DNA from: Pseudomonadota bacterium
Lineage (GTDB): Bacteria; Pseudomonadota; Gammaproteobacteria; Burkholderiales; Burkholderiaceae_C
DNA: 41,829 nt
NCBI GenBank assembly: GCA_022566735.1
Contig: JADFIG010000031.1
Coordinates: 1 to 41,829, forward strand
Direction of reading: 5' to 3'
The notes below the pieces were generated by a model that was not told the DNA's origin, made no database searches, and saw only the letters and a program-made list of their open reading frames with translations. The translations under genes and the position numbers were made by a program. Below, one piece after another: positions 18,227 to 26,824 of this stretch. Positions within the stretch are counted from its first letter, which is position 1. Each line of letters begins with the position of its first letter.

Positions 18227-18898
18227 ATGAAGACCCACGCCCTTTGGACGCGCCTGGCGCTGGTCGGCCTGGTCAGCCTGATGGCGGGCTGCGCTGCGCC
18301 CAGGAAGATGGACTACTCCGCGTTCCGCCAGGCCAAGCCCGCGGCCATCCTGGTGCTGCCGCCGCTCAATGAATCGCCAGACGTCAACGCCAGCTTCAGC
18401 ATGCTGGCGCAGGCCACCTACCCGCTGGCAGAGGCCGGCTATTACGTGATGCCAGTGAGCCTGGTGGCCGAGACGTTCCGCCAGAATGGCCTGAGCAACC
18501 CGCCGGACATCCATGCGGTGGCCCCGGCCAAGCTCAAGGAGATCTTTGGCGCGGACTCGGCGCTCTACATCAAGGTGACGCGCTACGGCACGACCTACAC
18601 GGTGCTGAGCAGCGCCGCCGTGGTGTCTGCCGAGGCGCAACTGGTGGACCTGAGCACCGGCACGCAACTGTGGAGCGGCAAGGCCTCGGCCTCCAGTGAC
18701 GAGAGCAACAACAACCAGGGTGGCGGCATCGCGGGCCTGCTGGTGGCGGCCATCGTGAAGCAGGTGCTCAACAACATGACGGACGCCTCGCACACCGTGG
18801 CCGGCGTCACCAGCGCACGGCTGCTGTCGGCCGGCACGCCCAACGGCATCCTGTACGGCCCGCGCTCGCCCAAGTACGGCCAGGACACGCTGAACTGA
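18227..18898 (+). CDS. DUF799 / GNA1162-family lipoprotein
   Basis: A 223-residue lipoprotein with lipobox LMAGC (Cys near 22), followed by a compact alpha/beta domain. Family features: AILVLPPLNESPDV, TYPLAEAGYYVMPVSLVAET, FRQNGLSNPPDIHAV, LKEIFGADSALYIKVTRYG and WSGKASASSDESN. GNA1162 of Neisseria meningitidis is a surface lipoprotein with a TolB/CsgG-like fold. The start is taken as ATG 18227, 1 nt after the DUF4810 stop, so translation is probably coupled. It is the last gene of the operon, ahead of a strong terminator. Confidence 0.85.
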   Translation: MKTHALWTRLALVGLVSLMAGCAAPRKMDYSAFRQAKPAAILVLPPLNESPDVNASFSMLAQATYPLAEAGYYVMPVSLVAETFRQNGLSNPPDIHAVAPAKLKEIFGADSALYIKVTRYGTTYTVLSSAAVVSAEAQLVDLSTGTQLWSGKASASSDESNNNQGGGIAGLLVAAIVKQVLNNMTDASHTVAGVTSARLLSAGTPNGILYGPRSPKYGQDTLN

Positions 18899-18933
18899 GC
18901 ACGCAACAGCGGGCACACCGCTGGCCCTTGGCA

Positions 18934-18966
18934 AAACGGCCTCGCAGTGCGAGGCCGTTTCTGTTT
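18934..18966 (+). terminator. Rho-independent terminator after the lipoprotein operon
   Basis: A perfect 12-bp stem AAACGGCCTCGC-AGT-GCGAGGCCGTTT (18934-18960) is followed by CTGTTT. The A-run on the other side means it can also act on minus-strand transcripts arriving from 19041. Confidence 0.85.
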
Positions 18967-19040
18967 CCGCCAGGCCCATCGATCAGGACCGAGGGCTGCA
19001 GGGCTGTCAAAGGGGCATGGCGCAGCGATCAGAACGCCGA

Positions 19041-19553
19041 TCAGAACGCATATTGCAGGCCGACGCTCAGCAGGCGCACGGATGCGCTTTCACCCTCGAT
19101 CTCCACGCGCGTGAAGTCGGCGCCGCCGGTCAGACGGAGTTGCTTGTTCAGCGCGTACTCGGCGCCCAGGCCGAGGTAGGGCTTGGTCGAGTCGTGGTCT
19201 TCCGACGCGCTCGCCCCACCGAATCGGGCAGAGACCTTGCTCTTCAGAACCGCCAGCCCCAGGCGCCCCACCAGAGACACCGCGGGGGTGGCGTGGTGGC
19301 GGAAGGCCGCGGCCAGCAGCACGCCATCGGCCTTGACGTCGCCATGGATCAGGCGGCCGAAGTCGTCATAGCCACTGACCTTGAGCTTGCCGAAATCGAC
19401 GTAGCTGGCTTCCAGCGCGGCCACGGGGTTGAGGTGGTAGCCCACCGTCAGCTTGTAGCCGGTGTCGGACTTGTCGCAGCTCACGGTGCCAGAGCAGTCG
19501 GCGCTGACATGCGAGGGGCCGATGTTGCCCCCCCCCACCACGCCCCGACTCAC
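19041..19553 (-). pseudogene. Outer-membrane beta-barrel protein, 5'-truncated
   Basis: The frame encodes the C-terminal part of a small outer-membrane barrel (OmpW/OmpA-like 'outer membrane beta-barrel protein'). Alternating strands are visible: GYHLNPVAALEASYVDFGKL, LAAAFRHHATPAVSLVGRLG, KPYLGLGAEYALNKQLRLTG and a terminal SVGLQYAF. The ending in Phe is the BAM recognition signature. What should come first, a signal peptide and the first strand, is missing: at GGGNIGPSHVSADC the frame meets the stop of the alpha/beta hydrolase. A GTG at 19553 could start translation but has no ribosome binding site or signal peptide. A run of nine G (19528-19536) lies just inside. Likely a remnant. Confidence 0.72.
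19528..19536 (-). repeat. Nine-G homopolymer at the start of the truncated barrel gene
   Basis: The plus strand reads C9 here (G9 on the coding strand). Such tracts slip during replication and are also a common source of sequencing indels, so the reading frame across this point should be treated with caution. Confidence 0.9.
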
Positions 19554-20521
19554 TGCGCCAGGAACGACCGCACCGCCGCCACCGTGGCCGCAGGCGCTTC
19601 TTCGTGGGGCACATGCCCCAGGCCATCGAACATCACCAGGCGGCTGCCGGCGATGTCGTGCTGGAAGCGGTCGGCGTTGTCGGGCGGGATGAGCCGGTCC
19701 TGGCCACCCCACAGGATGAGCGTGGGCTGCTTCACCCGGGGGATCTGCGCCGCGTGCTCCCCACCCGGGCTCTGGCGGAAACGCTCGCCGAGTGCCTGGC
19801 GGTTGCCGGCGCGCAGCGTCAGCTCGAAGTAGCGGTCGATGAGTTCGGGCATGATGCGGCTGGGGTCGCCATAGACGTTGCGCACGCTGGATTCGATCAT
19901 GCTGCGCGGCAGGACGTTGGCCAGCACCGGACGCAGCCAGGACACCTGCGCGATCTTGAAGCCGATGGGCATGGACTTCGGGTCGTGGGGGTAGCCGGCC
20001 GCGTCGACCAGCACCAGGCGGCCGACGCGCTCCGGGTGGTCCACGGCCAGTTTCCAGGCCAGGTTGCCGCCGAAGGAATTGCCCGCCACCACGGCCTGCC
20101 GGACGCCCAGCTTGTCCATGAGCGCGACGACGAACTGCACGTAATGCGCGACCCGGTAGTCGCCATCCGGCATGGGCCCGGTGAGGCCGAAGCCCGGCAG
20201 GTCCATGCGGATGACGCGGCGATCGCCCCGGAGGACATCGGCCCAGCCGTCCCAGGTGTGCAGGCTGGCGGAGGTGCCGTGCAAGAGCACGATGGGCATG
20301 GCGTGCTGGGCCGCCTGGTCGTGGCCTTCATCGCGTGGGCCTTCATCACGCAGGTGCACCTGCATGCCCATGAGCTCGACGAACTGCGAGGGCGGTGGCG
20401 CCCAGCGGGCCTTGAGGCTGTCGACATCGCGGTCGGGCGCCCAGGCCGTGGCCAGCCCGATGCCCACCAGCACCACCAGGGCCAGCACGAGCCCGCCCAG
20501 CACCTTCCACAGCTTGCGCAT
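19550..20521 (-). CDS. Membrane-anchored alpha/beta hydrolase
   Basis: A 323-residue alpha/beta-hydrolase-fold enzyme with an N-terminal membrane anchor (about 8-26, LGGLVLALVVLVGIGLATA). The oxyanion region is VLLHGTSASLHTWDGW, the nucleophile elbow GNSFGG (Ser149), the acid ILWGGQDRLIP and the catalytic His GLGHVPHEE. DLPGFGLTGP is typical of lipase/esterase and haloalkane-dehalogenase-like branches. The substrate cannot be predicted. It lies 80 nt downstream of the histidine phosphatase gene. The start at 20521 (MRKLWKV) puts the anchor at the N-terminus; an upstream extension is unsupported. Its stop overlaps the truncated barrel gene. Confidence 0.87.
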   Translation of the reverse strand: MRKLWKVLGGLVLALVVLVGIGLATAWAPDRDVDSLKARWAPPPSQFVELMGMQVHLRDEGPRDEGHDQAAQHAMPIVLLHGTSASLHTWDGWADVLRGDRRVIRMDLPGFGLTGPMPDGDYRVAHYVQFVVALMDKLGVRQAVVAGNSFGGNLAWKLAVDHPERVGRLVLVDAAGYPHDPKSMPIGFKIAQVSWLRPVLANVLPRSMIESSVRNVYGDPSRIMPELIDRYFELTLRAGNRQALGERFRQSPGGEHAAQIPRVKQPTLILWGGQDRLIPPDNADRFQHDIAGSRLVMFDGLGHVPHEEAPAATVAAVRSFLAQ

Positions 20522-20601
20522 CGTCCGCCCCGTTCCTTGTGTGCATCGCATCGATGCGGCCATTGTCGGCCGCCCCCGCGCCCCCAGGACGCACCCGCCG
20601 C

Positions 20602-21294
20602 TCAGCGGTAGCTCAGGAGGGAAGGATTCGCGCCTTCGACGTGGGCATGCTCGTTGATGGACACCAAATGCAGGCCGTCCCGGCCCACCAAAATCTTCGT
20701 GATGCCGGCATTGGCCAACGTCCAGTTGATGGTGAAGGCCTGGGTGTCGTGCAGGCCCAGCAGGTGGGCGCAGACCACGCTGATGAAGCCGCCCGAGGTG
20801 AAGACCACGGCCTGGCCCTTGGCGGGCGTCAGCTGCACCAGCTCTTCCAGCGTGGACACGCAGCGCAGCTTGAAGACCGACCAGGGCTCGCTGTACTCGG
20901 CATCGTGGTTGCCACCGACCCAGCGCGACACGGCATCCTGGAAGAAGGTCTGGAAGGCGCGGCGCGGGTCACCGCTGGCGGCCATCTCGCCCATCATCAA
21001 GGCCTTGTCGGCGTAGCGTGGCTGGGCCACCTCGATGACGTTCTCGTGATCGAACTCGTTGACGCCGGCATGGATGCGCATCTGCACGTCCAGCGCCATG
21101 GCCGACAAGGCCGCGCGGGCCGTGTCCTGGTGACGCTGCATGGTGCCGCTGACCACCGCCTCCGGGCTCACGCCGCGGGCCTTCAGCGCCTGCCCGACGG
21201 CGTGGCCTTGGCTGTGCCCGAGGGCCGAGAGCTCGTCGTAGTTCTGGCTGCCAAACGACGCCTGGCCATGGCGGATGAGGTAGAGCGCGCCCAT
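20602..21294 (-). CDS. Histidine phosphatase family protein (phosphoglycerate-mutase-like)
   Basis: A 230-residue cytoplasmic protein of the branch 1 histidine phosphatase superfamily. The catalytic RHG motif is at LYLIRHGQASFG (residues about 8-10), a second Arg is in VVSGTMQRHQDTA, an acid residue is in GVNEFDHENV, and the second His is likely in VVFTSGGFISVVCAH. The substrate is not predictable; relatives act on phospho-sugars, phosphoglycerate or proteins. It is 25 nt downstream of the acyl-CoA dehydrogenase gene, so both are probably one transcript. Confidence 0.88.
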   Translation of the reverse strand: MGALYLIRHGQASFGSQNYDELSALGHSQGHAVGQALKARGVSPEAVVSGTMQRHQDTARAALSAMALDVQMRIHAGVNEFDHENVIEVAQPRYADKALMMGEMAASGDPRRAFQTFFQDAVSRWVGGNHDAEYSEPWSVFKLRCVSTLEELVQLTPAKGQAVVFTSGGFISVVCAHLLGLHDTQAFTINWTLANAGITKILVGRDGLHLVSINEHAHVEGANPSLLSYR

Positions 21295-21319
21295 GTCGAT
21301 GTGCTTTCTGCCGTGCGCC

Positions 21320-22549
<1,230 letters not shown>

Positions 22550-22613
22550 GGCTGTCTCCTGTGGTCAGAGGGAATGCACAGGATGCTACGCCGACGCCAC
22601 CATTGCATCAAAT

Positions 22614-22627
22614 GATGAATTTTCATC
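22614..22627. promoter_or_regulatory. Candidate operator upstream of the acyl-CoA dehydrogenase gene
   Basis: GATGAA-TT-TTCATC is a perfect inverted repeat about 65 nt upstream of the acyl-CoA dehydrogenase start, in a short AT-rich stretch. A looser outer pair TGCAT (22604-22608) / ATGCA (22635-22639) flanks it. It could bind a TetR- or GntR-type regulator, but no regulator gene is adjacent. Confidence 0.4.
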
Positions 22628-22675
22628 GCAAGTCATGCACAGGCAGCATGACCCAGGGCCGCGGTCGCGTCGGGT

Positions 22676-24424
22676 TCAACTCCCCGTCAGCGGGGGGCTC
22701 CAGGCGTCCCGGCACCAGCGGCGCAGCACGTCGCCATCGACGCTCTCGCAGCCGGGGGCCGTGACGCGCAGCAGGCGGGCCAACTCGATCAGGTCGGCGT
22801 CGGGGACGTGCCGCAAGCTGCCACGCAGGGCCTCGGGCGTCCACACCAGCAGGGTGCTGCCCTGCACCGCCTGGCTGGGCACCGACTCGGGCTCCTGCCC
22901 CAGCACCCGCGCCCAGCCCAGCCAGTCGCCCGGCAACAGGGCCCGCGACGACTGCGCCGGTCCCCGTGCCAGGAAGTCGGCCCGGCGCACCGCGTCGGGG
23001 AGGGACTCGGCCACCGCGCGCCAGGCCAGCCAGGCGTCGTCGGTGAGGGCCGCCAGGCGCTGGCACAGGCTGTGCGCCACCGGCCCCAGGGCCAGGCTGG
23101 CCTCGTGCAGCAGGTGCCGCAAGGCCGCGTCATCGAGCAGGGGCGGCTCGCCCAGGGGCACGGTCAGCTGGGACTGCGCCAGCAGCAAGGTGCGCAAGGC
23201 CTGCTCCGCGCGCGGTGCCTCCAGCGGGCGGTCCTCGCGCAAGCGCCCGCCCAGCACCAGGCACACGCCCTGGGTCGGACACGCCTCTCGCGGGCCGTAG
23301 GCGCGCTGCTGCGCGGCGCGCAGCAAGGGCTGTGTCACCGCCTCTGGCAGATGGCCAGGCCAGGGCACGCGGTGTGGCTCCAGCGGCACGGGCGACGCGC
23401 CGCGGGGCCCTGCCTGCACCGGGCGCAAGCGCGGCGGCAGGCGCCGCGGCCCGGCCACATCGGCCACATCAGGCATCGGCGCGCCCGCGTGAGCCCTCTG
23501 CGCCATCTGTCCCATCTGCGCCGCCTGTGCCGCCTGTGCCGCCTCGTGCCCAGGCTCCGGCAGGGGCCACCACTGCACCGGCGGCGGCAACAGCGCCAGG
23601 CCCTCGCGCGACAGGGCGTACCACAGCCGCTCCAGGAAGGCCGAGGCGATGCTGCTGCGGTCCAGGAACTGCAGGGTGTAGAGCCGCGCCACGTAACGCA
23701 GGGTGCCCGTGACCGGGTCGTTGCCCACCACCACCACCGAGGCCACGGGCAGGCGGCACACGCCGGGCAGGTCGCTGCGCACCACCTGCTGGGCGATGTG
23801 GATGACGCGGTCGGGCGGCACGTCGCTGGGCAGGCTGAAACCCACCTGGTGGCGGTAGGGCCGCTCGCCGGGGATGACCTCGATGAGCTTGCTGGTGAAG
23901 TCGCTGTTGGGCAGCACCAGGGTGGAGCCACGCTCGGTGCGCAGGTAGACCGAGCGCCAGTTCAGCGAGGTGACCTGGCCTTCGAGCTGGTCGTCGCGGC
24001 GCACGAAGTCACCGACTTTCAGCGGCCGCTCGATCTCCATCGACACGCCCGCAAACAGATGGCCCAGCGTGGGCTGCAGCGCCAGGCCGATCACCACCGA
24101 CATCATGGCCGAGGTCGCCAGCACGCTGCTGATGTCCAGGTGCAGTCCCAAGCGCAGGTACAGCATCAGCGCCACGAGGTAGAGCGCGATGCGCAGCACC
24201 GCGTGCAGCAGGTCCGAGGTGGCCGGGCGCTGCTGGCGGCGATCGCGCACCACGTGCTGCAACACCCGCTGCAGCACCAGCACCCCGGCCAGCACCGCGC
24301 TGCCCAGGGCCGCGTGGTGGAGCCACACAGCGACGTCGGCATCGAGCACCGCGCCTTCGGCGCCCAGGGTCACGCGCACCAGCCACAGCAGGGCCGACAC
24401 GGCCAGGGCGATGAGGGTCCACAT
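22676..24424 (-). CDS. MscS-family mechanosensitive-type channel with long C-terminal extension
   Basis: A 582-residue membrane protein. Three or four helices occupy residues 1-130. The pore-lining helix (about 100-130) reads VLATSAMMSVVIGLALQPTL, then the beta domain has IERPLKVGDFVRRDD, GQVTSLNWRSVYLRT and LVLPNSDFTSKLIEV, as in MscS. The cytoplasmic vestibule ends near 285. Unlike MscS (286 residues), about 300 residues follow. First comes a low-complexity linker (AAQAAQAAQMGQMAQ and Pro/Arg-rich sequence), then a helical region. Near 510-570 a weak CNB-like pattern follows (ALLPGDWLGWARVLG, LLVWTPEALRG), suggesting a degenerate cyclic-nucleotide domain as in bCNG channels. It starts 3 nt after the DUF3365 gene. 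Confidence 0.87.
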   Translation of the reverse strand: MWTLIALAVSALLWLVRVTLGAEGAVLDADVAVWLHHAALGSAVLAGVLVLQRVLQHVVRDRRQQRPATSDLLHAVLRIALYLVALMLYLRLGLHLDISSVLATSAMMSVVIGLALQPTLGHLFAGVSMEIERPLKVGDFVRRDDQLEGQVTSLNWRSVYLRTERGSTLVLPNSDFTSKLIEVIPGERPYRHQVGFSLPSDVPPDRVIHIAQQVVRSDLPGVCRLPVASVVVVGNDPVTGTLRYVARLYTLQFLDRSSIASAFLERLWYALSREGLALLPPPVQWWPLPEPGHEAAQAAQAAQMGQMAQRAHAGAPMPDVADVAGPRRLPPRLRPVQAGPRGASPVPLEPHRVPWPGHLPEAVTQPLLRAAQQRAYGPREACPTQGVCLVLGGRLREDRPLEAPRAEQALRTLLLAQSQLTVPLGEPPLLDDAALRHLLHEASLALGPVAHSLCQRLAALTDDAWLAWRAVAESLPDAVRRADFLARGPAQSSRALLPGDWLGWARVLGQEPESVPSQAVQGSTLLVWTPEALRGSLRHVPDADLIELARLLRVTAPGCESVDGDVLRRWCRDAWSPPLTGS

Positions 24425-24427
24425 GGC

Positions 24428-25381
24428 TCAGCGCGGCCCGTCGTGGCCATTGGCACCGCCCGACGACGCACCGGGCGGCTGGCGCTCCATCAGCGTCAGC
24501 GCGCGGTCCACGCTGGTCTTCAGGCGCACGATGGCATCGTGCAGGTCGCGGAACTGGCCGCCGGGTGCCGGCGACAAGGCCTCGGCATCATCCCCGCGGC
24601 CATCGCCGGGCGGGCCGCTGCGGGGCGCCACGCTGGTGGCGTGCGCGGCCCGCGTCAGCGCCTCCAGCGGGTGGGTGACATGGCGGCGCAGCAGCAGCAG
24701 GAAAACAGCCGCCGAGAGCACGAACACGCAACTCAGCGAGCCCACCGTCACCAGCACGCTGCGCCAGGCGCGCTGCTCGGCCGCGACCGTGGGCACCTCG
24801 ACGAGCTGGATGGCCACGGCCTCGCCCATCTTCCAGCCAAAGCCGTTGTTCGGGCCGTACTTGGCCAGCATGGCGCTGGGCGCGGCCTCGGGCGTGCTGT
24901 GGCAGCGCAGGCAGGCGCCCGAACCCACACGGATCGGACGGGCCACGTAGAAGCGCCGATCGCCCCCCTCGCCGACGGTGCCACTGAGCTCCTTGCGCGC
25001 GCTGTCGGTGCGGAAAGTGCGCAGCAGCCCGACCTCCCAGTCGTTGGCGCGGTCATGCAGGTTGCTGGGGTTCAGCGCGGTTTCGCGGTAGCGGTACTCG
25101 GGGTACCTCGCGCCCAGCCGCTTGATGGTGGACTGCGCCGCGAACGAAGGCACCTGAGAGGCGTGGAAGGTGCTCGCGTCCATGGCCTGCAACAGGGGCG
25201 CCACCTCGTCGACCGTGTAGCTGCGCACCGAGGTCGCGACCTCCAGCAGCATGTCGGCCCTCTGCTTGACCTCCTCGCGCGCCTGTTGGGACTCCAGCCG
25301 GTAGGAGATGTAGCCCGCCGTGGCCACGCCGAACAGGAAGCACAAGGCGATGATCCAGGCAAACCGGGTTTCGATGCGCAT
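24428..25381 (-). CDS. c-type heme sensor-like membrane protein (DUF3365/Tll0287-like domain, HAMP-like tail)
   Basis: A 317-residue protein. TM1 is near 7-27, a periplasmic domain at about 28-205, TM2 near 206-232 (LVTVGSLSCVFVLSAAVFLL), and a HAMP-like cytoplasmic segment about 233-290 (RRHVTHPLEALTRAAHATS, FRDLHDAIVRLKTSVDRALT). The periplasmic part has the DUF3365 pattern (YPEYRYRETALNPSN, FYVARPIRVGSGACLRCHST). It contains one CxxCH heme-attachment motif, C157-L-R-C160-H161. No kinase, cyclase or methyl-accepting output domain follows. Because the MscS-like channel gene starts 3 nt downstream, the channel is the likely partner. The heme would need the cytochrome c maturation system, encoded elsewhere. 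Confidence 0.85.
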   Translation of the reverse strand: MRIETRFAWIIALCFLFGVATAGYISYRLESQQAREEVKQRADMLLEVATSVRSYTVDEVAPLLQAMDASTFHASQVPSFAAQSTIKRLGARYPEYRYRETALNPSNLHDRANDWEVGLLRTFRTDSARKELSGTVGEGGDRRFYVARPIRVGSGACLRCHSTPEAAPSAMLAKYGPNNGFGWKMGEAVAIQLVEVPTVAAEQRAWRSVLVTVGSLSCVFVLSAAVFLLLLRRHVTHPLEALTRAAHATSVAPRSGPPGDGRGDDAEALSPAPGGQFRDLHDAIVRLKTSVDRALTLMERQPPGASSGGANGHDGPR

Positions 25382-25483
25382 GGGAACTGCTGGGGTGATG
25401 CGGTGGGGGTGCGGTGGTCCGGCGCACGCCCGGCATCGCCTCCAGGCCCGGTGCGCTCGCGAAATGAGCGCAGAGTGTCTTTG

Positions 25484-26461
25484 TTACAAATGACGGGCCT
25501 GTGACGCCCCCTGCGCCATGCCGCCCATGGCGGTGACAGCGCCTTGCGCCACGCTGTCGCGCATCCAGCGGTGCACCGGGTCGGACTCGCGGTCGGCATG
25601 CCAGTACATCCAGATGCCGATGGGCGGCACCGGCACAGGCAGCTCGCGCAGGCACAGCGGCAGGGCGCGCACGAGTTGCTCGGCATAGGTGCGCGGCAAG
25701 GTCAGCAGAGTCTGGCTGGCGGCCACCACATTGGCCGCGGCAAAGTAGTGCTGGCAGCGCAGGATGACCTCGCGCTCGCCCAGGCTCTGGGCCGCCCACA
25801 CCGACTGCAGCGGGTCGGGCTGGTCGGGCTGCAGGGTCACCATGACGTGCTGCTGCGCGAAATAGGTCGCCACGTCCAGGCGGTCCTGGGCGGGATGGCC
25901 CTGGCACATCAGCACGGCCAGGTCCTCGTCGGCCAGGTGCTCGCCACGGATGCGCCCGGCCACACGCCGCTGCCGGTCGATGACCAGGTCCACCTCGCCC
26001 AGCGTGAGCGTGCGCTCCAGGGCATCGCGCGGCACCCGCACGCTGGCCAGCTTCACGTGCGGCGCCACCCGGCCCAGGTTGGCCATCAGGGGCGGCAGGG
26101 TGATGGCTTCGAGCACATCGCGCATGCCCAGGCGCAGGGTCATGTTCAGCGTCAGCGGGTCGAAGGTGTCGGCCTGCCCCATCAGCGACTGCAGGCCGCG
26201 CAGGTGCGCCTGCACCTCGCCGATGACGCGGCGGGTCAGCTCGGTCGGCACCATCTGGTTGCCCTGGCGCACGAACAGGGGGTCTCCCCACAGGCGGCGC
26301 AGCCGGGCCAGCGCGTGGCTGACCGCCGGCTGGCTCAGGTGCAGGTGGCGGGCCGCGCCGGAGATGCCACCGTGCTCGTGGACGGCGTCCATCACGCGAA
26401 AGAGGTTGAGGTCCAGGCGCGACACCGCCGCGCCGCTCGTCTTGAATGCAGGCATCACCAT
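25484..26461 (-). CDS. LysR-family transcriptional regulator (NodD/PcpR-like branch)
   Basis: A 325-residue LysR-type regulator. The winged HTH (about 15-75) reads LDLNLFRVMDAVHEHGGISG, ARHLHLSQPAVSHALARLRR, DPLFVRQGNQMVPTELTRRV; the LDLNLFRV start is typical of the NodD/LinR/PcpR branch. A substrate-binding domain follows (ERTLTLGEVDLVIDRQ, DPVHRWMRDSVAQ). ATG 26461 has AAGG about 9 nt upstream and is preferred over ATG 26455. Its stop lies about 100 nt upstream of the heme-sensor gene on the same strand, so the LysR could be co-transcribed with, or control, the sensor/channel pair; it is also divergent from corA. Confidence 0.88.
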   Translation of the reverse strand: MVMPAFKTSGAAVSRLDLNLFRVMDAVHEHGGISGAARHLHLSQPAVSHALARLRRLWGDPLFVRQGNQMVPTELTRRVIGEVQAHLRGLQSLMGQADTFDPLTLNMTLRLGMRDVLEAITLPPLMANLGRVAPHVKLASVRVPRDALERTLTLGEVDLVIDRQRRVAGRIRGEHLADEDLAVLMCQGHPAQDRLDVATYFAQQHVMVTLQPDQPDPLQSVWAAQSLGEREVILRCQHYFAAANVVAASQTLLTLPRTYAEQLVRALPLCLRELPVPVPPIGIWMYWHADRESDPVHRWMRDSVAQGAVTAMGGMAQGASQARHL

Positions 26462-26824
26462 GGCCCGAAACCTTACACCCTGGGCCCCGCCATCCCGCGG
26501 CCTGGCCCGTGGTTTTTGCACTCACCCCATGGCCCTGGCGGATCTGCGGGCGCGCCCGCGCGTCATAATGGCGTGTTGCCGCCAGCGCGGCGAACTCATG
26601 GAGCGTTCACCTTGGACTGTCCCCCTCGGTGACCGCCCACTCCAGCCAGTCGGTGGCGGGGTCGGGCCTCATGCCTGAACCCTGATCCGGATGCGGTCGC
26701 AGCCCCGTCGCCCACTGAGCGCGGGCCGGCCTTGCGGGAGGGGGCGGCACACCCACACACCACCCCTCACCGTCATCCGTGCAGCGCGGCCCCAGGCCTG
26801 CGGCATGCACGTGCTGGAGTACCC
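26462..26824 (+). other. 363-bp region upstream of corA with a long GC-rich leader
   Basis: No gene is supported with confidence. CATAAT at 26564-26569 could be a -10 for plus-strand transcription, with only a poor -35 (ATCTGC, 16-bp spacer). This would give a corA leader of about 250 nt. The leader holds a 26-codon open frame (26598-26678) encoding a Pro-rich peptide (five Pro; starts MERSPWTVPLGDRPLQP) without a clear ribosome binding site, followed by GC-rich sequence able to fold. Its significance is uncertain. Confidence 0.4.

Noticed and set aside
25480..25490. TTTGT-T-ACAAA palindrome as an operator for the heme-sensor gene
   Set aside because: It coincides with the last codons and stop of the LysR gene and is short; one copy alone is not convincing.
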